The notes: a model not told the origin generated them from the sequence alone. A stretch of DNA of 64,000 nucleotides from Xanthomonas citri pv. mangiferaeindicae (GCA_002240395.1 CP016836.1:3100001-3164000); one strand, 5' to 3'. Shown: positions 48,125 to 58,784, counted from the stretch's first letter. Translations and numbers: made by a program.

Positions 48125-48867
48125 ATGCGCGCTCTCGGGCTGTGCCTCGCTGTGCTGCCGGTCGGCGCCGCTTGTGCGCAGGAGATCGCATTCGACCGGC
48201 CGGGGATCGGGTTCTCCGCATCCGTGCTCGCGCCCGGGCAGGTGGCTTGGGAACAGGGCTTGCCCGACTTCGAGCGCAATCGCGACAACGGCGTGCGCAC
48301 CCTTGAGGCGACCGCGGGCAGTGCGTTGCGCGTGGGCCTGGGGCATCTTTGGAAGTGCAGCTGTCGGCGACGCCGTGGCAGCGCACGTCGACGCGCGATG
48401 CCGGTGGCGCACGGCAGGTGGCCGAGGGTGCGGGCGACAGTAGTGTCGGCCTGAAGTGGGCATTGCCCAGCGCCGGCGCGCTCGATTGGGCGCTGCTGGC
48501 GCGTTACGGCCTGGCGACCGGATCGCGTGGGCTGCGTCCTGACACCCACCTGCGCAGCCTCGGCGCGTCGGTTGAGGGCGAGACCGAAGGCGGGCGCGGC
48601 TACGCGCTGTTTGCCGGCTATCAGCACGACGACGACGGCAGCGGCTGGCAGGTCGCGCCGAGCCTGGACCTGTTCGAGGCCGGCACGATCGCCGGCTATG
48701 TCGAGGCCGGCGTCGGCGGTGGGTCGCAGGCCGGCACGGTGGTCGGCAGTGGCCTGACGTGGCGTCCGCAGCCCCAGGTGCAGTTCGACCTGTCGCTGTT
48801 ACGCGGCGTCGGTGGGGATGCGCCCGACTGGCAGGGCGGCTTCGGCGTGGCGGTCGGGTTCCGCTGA
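48125..48867 (+). pseudogene. Outer-membrane beta-barrel (meta-pathway phenol-type) protein, frameshifted
   Basis: ATG 48125 opens with a signal (ending ACAQ) and EIAFDRPGIGFSASVLAPG, the N-terminus of the Phenol_MetA_deg/transporter-like barrel family in Xanthomonadaceae. The first frame leaves family sequence after VGLGHLW near 48345. The family continues in the next frame from EVQLSATPWQR (about 48350) through SSVGLKWALP to a terminal GFGVAVGFR at 48867, a typical barrel end with Phe near the terminus. One extra base near 48343-48348 (in CTTTGG) restores about 248 residues. It may be a sequencing artefact. Confidence 0.75.
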
Positions 48868-48950
48868 CGGCGCGGGACGGGGCGGTCGACTACGTGGTGC
48901 CCACAGCGATCGAGCGCACGGTGCCACACGAAGATTCTGCGTGAAGACCC

Positions 48951-48973
48951 GACTCTGACCCCGGTTCTGGCGT
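48951..48973. repeat. Truncated copy of the CTCTGACCCC repeat
   Basis: CTCTGACCCCGGTTCTGG matches the right half of the hairpin repeats near 5848 and 5959 and their shared flank. It stands between convergent genes. It lacks the left arm. Confidence 0.5.
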
Positions 48974-48976
48974 GGC

Positions 48977-50386
48977 TCAAGGCGCGCGGTACTCGGCAAC
49001 CGGGCCCGCGACCCTGCGCCCGGCCTGCCAGACCGCTTCAATCGTGCGCAGATTGCGGATGTCTGTCAGCGGGTCGGCGGCGACCACGATGAAGTCCGCA
49101 CGCCGGCCCGGCTGCAACAGACCGCGGTCGTCCAGACGCAGCAGGTGCGCCGAATCACGGGTGGCCACGGTCAGCGCCTGCTGCGGGCTGAAGCCGGCCT
49201 GCATCATCAGTTCGAGTTCGCGATGCTCGGCGAAGCCCGGTACGCGGCGCGGCAGTGCGCCGGCATCGGTGCCGAAGCCGATCCGGACGCCGGCCTCGCG
49301 CAGCGTCGACAGATTGCGCAGGTTGGTGGCGAGCGCGGCGCGGGCCTTCGTGGTCTGCGGATCGCGCAGCGTGTCGGCGCGCCACTGCGGGTCGGACCAC
49401 TGCGCGCGGACCGCCTCGGGCAGCGCGTTGCGCAGGAAGGGTGTCTCCAGCCACTCGGGGTGCTCGGCGTAGATGTAGTTCGCCTCGTCGATCTGCAGCG
49501 TCGCGATGTAGCCGGCATTCGAGGTGCGCAGCGCGGCGACGAACGCCGGGTCGACCGGCCGGTCGCGCACGCCGTGGGCGACGATGTCCAGGCCGCTGGC
49601 CACGAGGTCGGTGGCTGGTGCGAGATCGTGGATATGCGCCGCTGCGAGCAGCTTCTGGCGATGGGCCTCGTCGATGGTGGCGCGATAGACCTCGGGCGCC
49701 ATCGGCGGCGCCTGACCGCCGAGGGCATCGACCCACAGCTTAACGATGTCGACGCCGGATTCCGCCTGCGCGCGGACCGCGGCGCGGGCCGCGTCGGCGG
49801 TCGCCGGGCGCGCCACTGGATCGTGTGCCAGGCCCATGTTCGCAGCGGGCGGCGCGCCGCCGGGCGCACCGATGCCGCCGCCGGCGCCCAGCAGTTGCGC
49901 GCCCAGCGACGGATCACCGGTCACGGCACTGCGGATGTCGCCAAAGGCCGCGCCGTTCATGCCCAGCGACATCACCGTGGTGACCCCGTAGGCCTGGAAC
50001 TGGCGCAGGTCGCGCACGACGTGCGCGCGGGTGTAGAAGCGGTCGCCGTGGGCGGTGCCCTCGGTGTTGCCGACATGCGCGTGCGCGTTGACCAGGCCCG
50101 GCACGATGAAGCGGCCGCGGTAGTCGATGCGCTCGGCCTCGGCGGGCAGGTCGTCGGCCCCAGGCTGCGCGACGCGCGCGATCAGGCCATCGCGGATCAC
50201 CAGGGTGACTTCGCCCAGGTCGCGCTCGCCGTCGAATACCCGGGCATGCTCGATGATGATCGGCGGGGGCGAGGGCGGCGCATCGGCCTGCGTGGTCGCA
50301 GATGGGCCGGTGGCGGGGCTGCAGGCGGCGGTCAGGCCAGCGATCGCGGCCAGCATCAGGGCGCCGGCGGCGCGGCGTCGAAGCAT
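48977..50386 (-). CDS. Exported amidohydrolase-family metal hydrolase
   Basis: 469 residues with a lipoprotein-type signal (lipobox TAAC, Cys22). The amidohydrolase metal ligands are visible: NAHAHVGN, KLW (bridging Lys region), AAHIHD, AHGVRD and FGTDAGALP. Such periplasmic imidazolonepropionase/prolidase-like proteins hydrolyse cyclic amides or Xaa-Pro dipeptides; the substrate here is unknown. It lies 85 bases after metH2 on the same strand, without clear functional link. Confidence 0.88.
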   Translation of the reverse strand: MLRRRAAGALMLAAIAGLTAACSPATGPSATTQADAPPSPPPIIIEHARVFDGERDLGEVTLVIRDGLIARVAQPGADDLPAEAERIDYRGRFIVPGLVNAHAHVGNTEGTAHGDRFYTRAHVVRDLRQFQAYGVTTVMSLGMNGAAFGDIRSAVTGDPSLGAQLLGAGGGIGAPGGAPPAANMGLAHDPVARPATADAARAAVRAQAESGVDIVKLWVDALGGQAPPMAPEVYRATIDEAHRQKLLAAAHIHDLAPATDLVASGLDIVAHGVRDRPVDPAFVAALRTSNAGYIATLQIDEANYIYAEHPEWLETPFLRNALPEAVRAQWSDPQWRADTLRDPQTTKARAALATNLRNLSTLREAGVRIGFGTDAGALPRRVPGFAEHRELELMMQAGFSPQQALTVATRDSAHLLRLDDRGLLQPGRRADFIVVAADPLTDIRNLRTIEAVWQAGRRVAGPVAEYRAP

Positions 50387-50471
50387 GGTGGGATCCTCAG
50401 CGCGAAGCAGGCGCCGAGGATAGCGGGGCATTCGTGACGGTCATGCGCAGCCGCCCGCGCAATCCGAGGGC

Positions 50472-53180
50472 TCACTCGGGGTCGTAGTCCAGGTTCGAGG
50501 CCAGCCAGCGTTCGGCCTGCGCCAGCGGCACGCCCTTGCGTTTGGCGTAGTCCTGCACCTGTTCCTTCGAGACCCGGCCGACGACGAAGTACTGGCTGCG
50601 GGGATGGCTGAAGTAGTAGCCCGACACCGCCGCGGTGGGCAGCATCGCGAAGCTCTCGGTCAGCGTCATGCCGGCGTTGGCTTCTGCGCCGAGCAGGTCG
50701 AACAACGTGCGCTTCTCGCTGTGCTCGGGGCAGGCCGGGTAGCCGGGGGCAGGGCGGATGCCACGGTACTGCTCGCCAATCAGCGCCTCGTTGTCGAGCG
50801 CTTCGTCGGCCACGTAGCCCCAGTACTCGGTGCGCACACGCTGGTGCAGGCGTTCGGCCAGCGCTTCGGCCAGACGGTCGGCCAGCGCCTTGAGCAGAAT
50901 CGCGTTGTAGTCGTCGTGTGCGGCCTCGAAGCGCGCGACGTGCGGTTCGATCCCGATGCCGGCCGTGACCGCGAACGCTCCGATCCAGTCCTGCACGCCG
51001 CTGTCGGCCGGCGCGATGAAGTCGGCCAGGCAGAAGTCCGGCCGCTCGACCGGCTTGTCGACCTGCTGGCGCAGGAAGTGCAGGCGGACGCGCTCGCGCT
51101 CGGAAACGACAACGTCGACATCGTCGCCGACACGGGTCGCCGGCCACAGCCCGAACACCGCCTTGGCGGTGAGCCATTTCTCCTCGACGATCCGGCGCAG
51201 CATCGCCTGCGCATCGCCGAACAGCTCGCTGGCCTGCGCGCCGACGACGTCGTCGGTCAAAATCGCCGGGTACTTGCCGAACAACTCCCAGGCATTGAAG
51301 AAGGGGGTCCAGTCGATGACCGGCAGCAGGTCGTCGAGCGGGTAGTCGTCGAACACGTGCAGCCCGGGCCGGCGCGGCGTTGGCGGCACATAGGTCTCCC
51401 AGCCGCCGTCGAAGGCCTGGGCACGCGCCTTGTCCAGTGCGACCAGCCGTTTGGCGTCGCCGCGATTGGCATGGCGCGCGCGGATCTCGGCGTAGTCGGC
51501 ATCGTTGGCGGCGACAAAGGCGGGCCGCAGCTCGGGGCTGATCAGCGACTGCACCACACCGACGGCGCGCGAGGCGTCCTTGACCCAGACGGTCGGCGCG
51601 CCATAGTGCGGCGCAATCTTCAGCGCGGTGTGCGCGCGCGAGGTGGTCGCGCCGCCGATCAGCAACGGAAGCACAAAGCCCTGACGCTTCATCTCGCGCG
51701 CGACGTGGCTCATCTCTTCCAGCGACGGGGTGATCAGCCCCGACAGACCGATGACGTCGGCCTGCACCTCGCGGGCTTTGTCGAGGATCGTCTGCGCCGG
51801 CACCATCACCCCCAGGTCGACGACCTCGAAGTTGTTGCAGGCCAGCACTACGCCGACGATGTTCTTGCCGATGTCGTGCACATCGCCCTTGACCGTCGCG
51901 ATCACGATACGGCCATTGGATTTGCCGGCATCGCCGGTGCGCGCCTTCTCGGCCTCGATGTGCGGCAGCAGCCAGGCGACCGCCTTCTTCATCACGCGGG
52001 CGGACTTGACCACCTGCGGCAGGAACATCTTGCCGGCGCCGAACAGGTCGCCGACGACGTTCATGCCGGCCATCAGCGGTCCTTCGATGACCTCTAGCGG
52101 CCGCGCGAACTGCAGCCGCGCTTCCTCGGTGTCGGCGTCGACGTACTGGTCGATGCCGTGGACCAAGGCATGGGTCAGGCGTTGCTGGACCGGTGCTTCG
52201 CGCCAGGCCAGCGTCTCGGTCTTGGCCGCGCCCTTGCGGCCCTTGTAGCGCTCGGCCAGCTCGAGCAGCCGCTCGGTCGCGTCGGGGCGGCGATTGAGCA
52301 CGACATCCTCGACGCACGCGCGCAGTTCGGGATCGAGTTCGTCGACGATCGGCATCGCGCCGGCGTTGACGATGCCCATATCCATGCCGGCCGCGATCGC
52401 GTGGTACAGGAACACCGCGTGGATCGCCTGGCGCACGACCTCGTTGCCGCGGAACGAGAATGAGACGTTCGACACGCCGCCTGAGACGTGGCAATGCGGC
52501 AGCGTGGCGCGGATCTCGCGCGTGGCCTCGATGAAATCGACCGCGTAGTTGTCGTGCTCGGGGATGCCGGTGGCGATCGCGAAGATGTTCGGATCGAACA
52601 CGATGTCCTCGGGCGGAAAGCCCACGACCTCGGTCAACAACCGGTAGGCGCGGGTGCAGATCTCGACCTTGCGCGCACGGGTATCGGCCTGACCGGCCTC
52701 GTCGAAGGCCATGACCACGACCGCCGCGCCATAGCGCAGCACCTTGCGCGCCTGGTCAAGGAACGTCGCCTCACCCTCCTTGAGCGAGATCGAGTTGACC
52801 ACACCCTTGCCCTGCAGGCAGCGCAGGCCGGCCTCGATCACGCTCCACTTCGACGAGTCGACCATCACCGGGATGCGTGCGATGTCGGGTTCGGCAGCGA
52901 TCAGATTCAGGAACGTGGTCATCGCCCGTTCCGAATCGAGCATGCCCTCGTCCATGTTGACGTCGAGGATCTGCGCGCCGCCCTCGACCTGCTGACGTGC
53001 GACCTCCACCGCCTCGGCGTAGCGGTCCTCGCGGATCAGCTTGCGGAACGCGGCCGAGCCGGTGACGTTGGTGCGTTCGCCGACGTTGACGAACAGCAAC
53101 TCCGGGGTGATCACCAGCGGCTCGAGGCCCGACAGACGGGTAAAACGCGGCGCGGAAGGCTGGCCTGCAGGTGTGCTCAT
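50472..53180 (-). CDS. metH2: Methionine synthase, pterin/B12/activation subunit
   Basis: 902-residue cobalamin-dependent methionine synthase lacking the homocysteine domain. Order: methyltetrahydrofolate-binding domain (about 15-300, LFVNVGERTNVTGSAAFRKL), B12 cap (to about 400), B12-binding Rossmann domain with DVHDIGKNIVG (axial His), and the SAM-binding reactivation domain (about 600-902) with RPAPGYPACPEHSEK. The missing N-terminal domain is the separate gene metH1, whose stop overlaps its start by ATGA. Split metH of this form is known in Xanthomonadaceae (from memory). Confidence 0.95.
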   Translation of the reverse strand: MSTPAGQPSAPRFTRLSGLEPLVITPELLFVNVGERTNVTGSAAFRKLIREDRYAEAVEVARQQVEGGAQILDVNMDEGMLDSERAMTTFLNLIAAEPDIARIPVMVDSSKWSVIEAGLRCLQGKGVVNSISLKEGEATFLDQARKVLRYGAAVVVMAFDEAGQADTRARKVEICTRAYRLLTEVVGFPPEDIVFDPNIFAIATGIPEHDNYAVDFIEATREIRATLPHCHVSGGVSNVSFSFRGNEVVRQAIHAVFLYHAIAAGMDMGIVNAGAMPIVDELDPELRACVEDVVLNRRPDATERLLELAERYKGRKGAAKTETLAWREAPVQQRLTHALVHGIDQYVDADTEEARLQFARPLEVIEGPLMAGMNVVGDLFGAGKMFLPQVVKSARVMKKAVAWLLPHIEAEKARTGDAGKSNGRIVIATVKGDVHDIGKNIVGVVLACNNFEVVDLGVMVPAQTILDKAREVQADVIGLSGLITPSLEEMSHVAREMKRQGFVLPLLIGGATTSRAHTALKIAPHYGAPTVWVKDASRAVGVVQSLISPELRPAFVAANDADYAEIRARHANRGDAKRLVALDKARAQAFDGGWETYVPPTPRRPGLHVFDDYPLDDLLPVIDWTPFFNAWELFGKYPAILTDDVVGAQASELFGDAQAMLRRIVEEKWLTAKAVFGLWPATRVGDDVDVVVSERERVRLHFLRQQVDKPVERPDFCLADFIAPADSGVQDWIGAFAVTAGIGIEPHVARFEAAHDDYNAILLKALADRLAEALAERLHQRVRTEYWGYVADEALDNEALIGEQYRGIRPAPGYPACPEHSEKRTLFDLLGAEANAGMTLTESFAMLPTAAVSGYYFSHPRSQYFVVGRVSKEQVQDYAKRKGVPLAQAERWLASNLDYDPE

Positions 53181-54271
53181 GCGGCATTGGCCCGATGGTC
53201 GACCGGCGTGCGCGGCGCGACATCGCGCACCGCGTCGGCGATCGCGCGGATGTGCGCGGGCGTGGTACCGCAGCAGCCGCCGACGATGTTGAGCAGTCCG
53301 GCGGTCGCGAATTCGCGCAGCGTCGCGGCCATGTCCTCGGGCGTTTCGTCGTAACCGCCGAAGGCATTGGGCAGCCCGGCGTTGGGATGGCAGGACACAT
53401 GGACCTCGGCAATCTGCGCCAGGGTGTCGACGTGCGGGCGCAGGTCCTTGGCGCCAAGCGCGCAGTTGAGCCCGATCGACAGCGGCCGCGCATGGCGCAG
53501 CGAGTACCAGAACGCTTCGGCGGTCTGTCCCGACAGCGTGCGCCCCGAGGCGTCGGTGATCGTGCCCGAGATCATCACCGGCACCCGGCCGCCGAGATCG
53601 TCGAACACCGTCTCCACCGCGAATAGCGCGGCCTTGGCATTGAGGGTGTCGAACACCGTCTCGACCATCAGCACGTCGGCGCCGCCCTCGATCAGGCCGT
53701 GGGCGGCATCGCGGTAGATGTGTACCAGGTCCTCGAATGTCACCGCGCGGAAGCCCGGATCGTTGACGTCGGGGCTGATCGACGCGGTGCGGCTGGTCGG
53801 GCCGAGGATGCCGGCGACGAAGCGCGGCTGCCCGGGCGTGCGCGCCTGCGCGGCATCGCAGGCCGCGCGCGCGAGCGCGGCGCCCTCACGATTGAGTTCG
53901 CGCGCCAGGTGCTGCAAGCGGTAGTCGGTCAGCGACACCGCGGTCGAGTTGAAGGTATTGGTCTCGACGATGTCGGCGCCGGCCTCGAGATAGGCGGCGT
54001 GGATGCCGCCAATGAGGTCGGGGCGGGTCAGCGTGAGCAGATCGTTGTTGCCGCGCTGGTCGGCAGCCTCGCAGCCGCAACCGGCGCCGTGGCCATGGCC
54101 ATCAACGGCGTGCAGCGCGTCGAAGCCGTCGGCAAAGCGCGTGCCGCGGTAATCGGCCTCGGTCAGTCCGTGCTGCTGGATCATCGTGCCCATGCCGCCG
54201 TCGAGCACCAGGATGCGCTGCGCGAGCGCGGCCTCGAGTGCGGCGACGCGGTCGGGATGCAGCCAGGTCAC
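53177..54271 (-). CDS. metH1: Methionine synthase, homocysteine-binding subunit
   Basis: 364-residue homocysteine S-methyltransferase, equal to the N-terminal barrel of MetH. It has LVLDGGMGTMIQ at the N-terminus and zinc ligands in GLNCALGA and VGGCCGTTP. Start GTG at 54271 overlaps the regulator's stop (GTGA), deciding the start. Between RFADGF and GNNDLL, where E. coli MetH has only a few residues, there is an insertion of roughly 18-20 residues with GHGHGAGCGCE, rich in His, Gly and Cys. It works with the metH2 product to make methionine. Confidence 0.93.
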   Translation of the reverse strand: MTWLHPDRVAALEAALAQRILVLDGGMGTMIQQHGLTEADYRGTRFADGFDALHAVDGHGHGAGCGCEAADQRGNNDLLTLTRPDLIGGIHAAYLEAGADIVETNTFNSTAVSLTDYRLQHLARELNREGAALARAACDAAQARTPGQPRFVAGILGPTSRTASISPDVNDPGFRAVTFEDLVHIYRDAAHGLIEGGADVLMVETVFDTLNAKAALFAVETVFDDLGGRVPVMISGTITDASGRTLSGQTAEAFWYSLRHARPLSIGLNCALGAKDLRPHVDTLAQIAEVHVSCHPNAGLPNAFGGYDETPEDMAATLREFATAGLLNIVGGCCGTTPAHIRAIADAVRDVAPRTPVDHRANAA

Positions 54272-55197
54272 GGCCTTCTCGCGATGATCGAGATCACCTG
54301 GAAGTGCGGCGGCCGCTTCTCGCGCGTCACCGTCTCGGCGCTGTGGATCTCCAGCCCGGCCTTGGTGACGAAGCGGCGCAGTTCCTTGTCCGGGAAGCCC
54401 AGGTTGGCGTGGCCGTAGGCCTGCACGACCGCCTCGTGGCCGTGCCTGTCCAGGCTCGACAGCAGCAGCCGCCCCCCCGGGCGCAGCACCCGCGCGGCTT
54501 CGGTGACCGCCTGTGCGGGCCGCGTGGCATAGGTCAGCGCGTGCATCAGCACGACGAGGTCGAAGCTGGCGTCCTCGAACGGCAGCGCATGCATGTCGCC
54601 TTCGCGGACTTCGACGTTGCGGAAGCGCTTGAGGCGTTCGGCCGACGCGGCGACCACGCGCGCACTCGCATCGAGGCAGACATAGCGATGGGCGTGCGGC
54701 GCCAGCAGCTCGGCCAGCACCCCATCGCCCGAAGCGATGTCGAGCACGTCGCCGGTCTCGAGCAGCGGCAGCGCCGAACGCGCCAGCGCTTCCCAGGTCC
54801 GCCCGGGCGAGTAGTGCCGTTCCATGTCGCCGGCCACACTGTCGGCCCAGTTCTGGTCGGCGGCGCGCATTGCCAGCACGGACGGGATGCGCTCGGCGTC
54901 CTGGCGCAGCAGCGGATCGTCGCTGCCGGTGCTCAGCGCCTGCCACAAGGCGCGCTGCGCCGGGTCGAGTGCGGCGTCGTCGAACCGGTAGTAGGCCGAC
55001 ACGCCAGCGCGGCGATCGCGGACCAGGCCAGCTTCCTTGAGGCGCGCCAAGTGCGTGGAGACGCGCGGCTGCGCCAGTCGGGTGATCGACGACAGCTCGG
55101 CCACCGTCAGTTCCTCGACTTCGAGCAGCGCCAGCAGCCGGACGCGGGTCGGGTCGGCGAGGGTCTTGAGCCGCGCCGACCAGGCTTCCAGGTCCAT
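54268..55197 (-). CDS. sahR: ArsR-family regulator fused to SAM methyltransferase (SahR-like)
   Basis: 309 residues. An ArsR winged helix (about 1-85, LADPTRVRLLALLEVEELTV and LAQPRVSTHLARLKEAGL) is fused to a class I methyltransferase fold (about 130-300) with VLDIASGDGVLAE as the SAM/SAH-binding motif. This matches SahR, which senses S-adenosylhomocysteine and controls methionine-cycle genes in Proteobacteria. It heads the metH1-metH2 operon with 4-base overlaps throughout. ATG at 55197 has GGAG six bases upstream. The palindrome just upstream supports autoregulation. Confidence 0.88.
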   Translation of the reverse strand: MDLEAWSARLKTLADPTRVRLLALLEVEELTVAELSSITRLAQPRVSTHLARLKEAGLVRDRRAGVSAYYRFDDAALDPAQRALWQALSTGSDDPLLRQDAERIPSVLAMRAADQNWADSVAGDMERHYSPGRTWEALARSALPLLETGDVLDIASGDGVLAELLAPHAHRYVCLDASARVVAASAERLKRFRNVEVREGDMHALPFEDASFDLVVLMHALTYATRPAQAVTEAARVLRPGGRLLLSSLDRHGHEAVVQAYGHANLGFPDKELRRFVTKAGLEIHSAETVTREKRPPHFQVISIIARRP

Positions 55198-55200
55198 GAA

Positions 55201-55226
55201 TATCTCCATATCGCGATACAGAGATA
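55201..55226. promoter_or_regulatory. SahR-type operator palindrome
   Basis: TATCTC-N2-TATCGCGATA-N2-GAGATA, a 26-base palindrome broken only in the two N2 pairs. It lies 4 bases upstream of the sahR ATG and contains its ribosome-binding site. A protein bound there would block the sahR-metH operon and perhaps read SAH levels. Confidence 0.75.
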
Positions 55227-55352
55227 ATTTTCGGTGCGGGGGCGGGGCGCGGTCAAGCCGAGCGCAGCTCGCGTTGGGGTGCCGGCCACCTTGCAGCCGC
55301 GCGGCCGAGCACCGATGCTGCGCGTCCTCACGCTGCTCCAGGTCCGTACCGC

Positions 55353-55928
55353 ATGTCCGATTCCCGCCCTTCGCGCGCGCCGGCGCTGGCCGCCGCCTTC
55401 GCCGATTACGCAGCGCGGCATCCCGATGAACACGCCACCGTCGCCGAGTTCGTTGCGCTGCTCGACGATCCGCTCGATCCATTCGTGCGCGAACGCCTCG
55501 CAGGCCATTTCACCGCCTCGGCGCTGGTGGTCTCGGCCGACGGCCAGCGCACCTTGCTGACCCACCACCGCAAGCTGAATCTGTGGCTGCAGCCGGGCGG
55601 CCATGCCGATGGCGACATCGACTTGGCGGGCGTGGCGCTGCGCGAGACCGAGGAGGAAACCGGCCTGCAGGGCGTAGTGGTGCTGCCGGCGATCTTCGAT
55701 CTCGACCGGCACTGGATCCCCGAGCACAAGGGCGTGCCCGCGCACTGGCATTACGATGTGCGCTATCTCGTGCGTGCCGGCGCAGACGAGCGCTTTGCCG
55801 TCAGTGCCGAATCCCACGCGCTCGCGTGGCGCGCACTTGCGGACGTGGCCGAAGGCAGCGAATACGACGCGTCCTTGCGCCGCATGGCGCTCAAGTGCCT
55901 GGCAGGGCAGAGGACATCCGCCGGCTGA
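55353..55928 (+). CDS. NUDIX hydrolase
   Basis: 191-residue NUDIX pyrophosphohydrolase. The nudix box reads GGHADGDIDLAGVALRETEE ending EETGL; REx-type catalytic Glu are present, but the early Glu of GX5E is replaced. An N-terminal helical extension (1-45) precedes the fold. The substrate cannot be called. It is divergent from sahR and convergent with serA. Confidence 0.87.
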   Translation: MSDSRPSRAPALAAAFADYAARHPDEHATVAEFVALLDDPLDPFVRERLAGHFTASALVVSADGQRTLLTHHRKLNLWLQPGGHADGDIDLAGVALRETEEETGLQGVVVLPAIFDLDRHWIPEHKGVPAHWHYDVRYLVRAGADERFAVSAESHALAWRALADVAEGSEYDASLRRMALKCLAGQRTSAG

Positions 55929-55971
55929 GCATCGCGGCGATCCGTCGGCCCGACGCCTCGATCCCGATGGC

Positions 55972-57204
<1,233 letters not shown>

Positions 57205-57395
57205 CGAGGCTGCGGCCGCCGGTCGGGAGGAGCGCATCATGGTGCCAGAAGGCCGCCGCTGTTGCAGCGCAGCAGACGGCGTCGCGTCCGGGAGGCATGC
57301 GCGTCCGATTCGGCTCTGGGCCAAGGCCACGCGGACGCTGGACGCCTGCGGGCGCGGCTGGCAGGCTGGCCCGCCGTGCCGCGACGCCTTATCCC

Positions 57396-58784
57396 ATGTC
57401 CGATGCCCGCATCGCCCGCTTGCAAGCCGCCGTCCCGACCCTGCAGGTGCGGACCGATCCGGCCGATCTGGCCTATTTCGGCGTCGACTGGACGCGGCGC
57501 TGGACGCCGGCGCCGTTGGCGGTGGCGCTGCCGGCCGATATCGCCGAGGTCCAAGCGACGGTGCACTGGGCGCGCGCCGAAGGGGTTTCGATCGTGCCCT
57601 CGGGCGGCCGGACCGGGCTGTCGGGCGGCGCGGTCGCCGCCCACGGCGAACTGGTGCTGAGCCTGCAGCGGATGAACCGGGTGCTGGACTTCGACCCGGT
57701 GGACCGGATCCTGACGGTGCAGCCGGGCATCGCGCTCGAAGCGGTGCAGGAGGCGGCGCGCGGACACGGGTTGGCGTATCCGGTCGATTTCGCCGCGCGC
57801 GGCTCGTGCACGATCGGCGGCAACATCGCGACCAATGCCGGCGGCATCCGGGTGCTGCGCTACGGCAACACCCGCGAGTGGATCGCCGGCCTCAAACTGG
57901 TGACCGGCACCGGCGAATTGCTCGATCTCGGCCGCGGGCTGGTCAAGAACTCCAGCGGCTACGACCTGCGGCATCTGGCCATCGCCTCGGAAGGCACGCT
58001 GGGCATCATCGTCGAGGCCAGCCTGAAGCTGACCGCGCCGCCACCGGCCACGCGGACCCTGCTGCTGGCGCTGCCGTCCTTCGAAGGTCTGATGCAGGTG
58101 TTCCAGGCGTTGCGCGCGCGGCTGGCTCTGGAGGCCTTCGAGTTCTTCACCGATCGCGCGCTGCATCATGTGGTCGCGCACGGCGCGCAGGCGCCGTTCG
58201 AGGCCTCGCATCCGTTCTACGTCGTCGCCGAATTCGCCTGCGAGGGCGACGCCGGCGAGGTCGCGATGCTGTCGGCGTTCGAGCATTGCGTCGAGCAGGG
58301 CTGGGTCGAGGATGGCGTGATCGGCCAGAGCGAGGCGCAGGCCGCGCAGCTGTGGCGGCTGCGCGAGGGCATCACCGAAAGCCTGGCACCACACGTGCCC
58401 TACAAGAACGATGTCTCGGTGCGGATCTCGGCGATGCCGGCCTTCCTCGAGGCGGCGCAAGCGCTGCTGGCGCGCGAGTACCCGCAGTTCGACGTGGTGT
58501 GGTTCGGCCATATCGGCGACGGTAATCTGCACATCAACGTGCTCAAGCCGGCCGATCTCGCCAACGAGGTGTTTGTTGCCCAATGCGAGCGCGTGACCAA
58601 GCTGCTGGCCGACACCCTGCATGCGCACGGCGGGAGCATCTCGGCCGAGCACGGCATCGGGCTGGTCAAGAAGCCTTATCTCGCATCGACCCGCAGCCCG
58701 GCCGAGATCGCAGTGATGCGCGGCATCCGCCATGCGCTCGATCCCGACGGCATTCTCAATCCCGGCAAGCTGTTCGATGCCTGA
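57396..58784 (+). CDS. FAD-linked oxidase, likely D-2-hydroxyglutarate dehydrogenase
   Basis: 462-residue flavoprotein of the GlcD/D-lactate dehydrogenase group. The FAD-binding part has SGGRTGLSGGAVAAHGELVL and GGNIATNAGGIRVLRYG; the C-terminal half has GHIGDGNLHIN and SAEHGIGLVKK, which are conserved in the D2HGDH/GlcD family. D-2-hydroxyglutarate is made by SerA as a side reaction, and a SerA-D2HGDH couple is known in Pseudomonas, so the divergent position beside serA supports this role. D-lactate or glycolate oxidase remain alternatives. Confidence 0.87.
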   Translation: MSDARIARLQAAVPTLQVRTDPADLAYFGVDWTRRWTPAPLAVALPADIAEVQATVHWARAEGVSIVPSGGRTGLSGGAVAAHGELVLSLQRMNRVLDFDPVDRILTVQPGIALEAVQEAARGHGLAYPVDFAARGSCTIGGNIATNAGGIRVLRYGNTREWIAGLKLVTGTGELLDLGRGLVKNSSGYDLRHLAIASEGTLGIIVEASLKLTAPPPATRTLLLALPSFEGLMQVFQALRARLALEAFEFFTDRALHHVVAHGAQAPFEASHPFYVVAEFACEGDAGEVAMLSAFEHCVEQGWVEDGVIGQSEAQAAQLWRLREGITESLAPHVPYKNDVSVRISAMPAFLEAAQALLAREYPQFDVVWFGHIGDGNLHINVLKPADLANEVFVAQCERVTKLLADTLHAHGGSISAEHGIGLVKKPYLASTRSPAEIAVMRGIRHALDPDGILNPGKLFDA

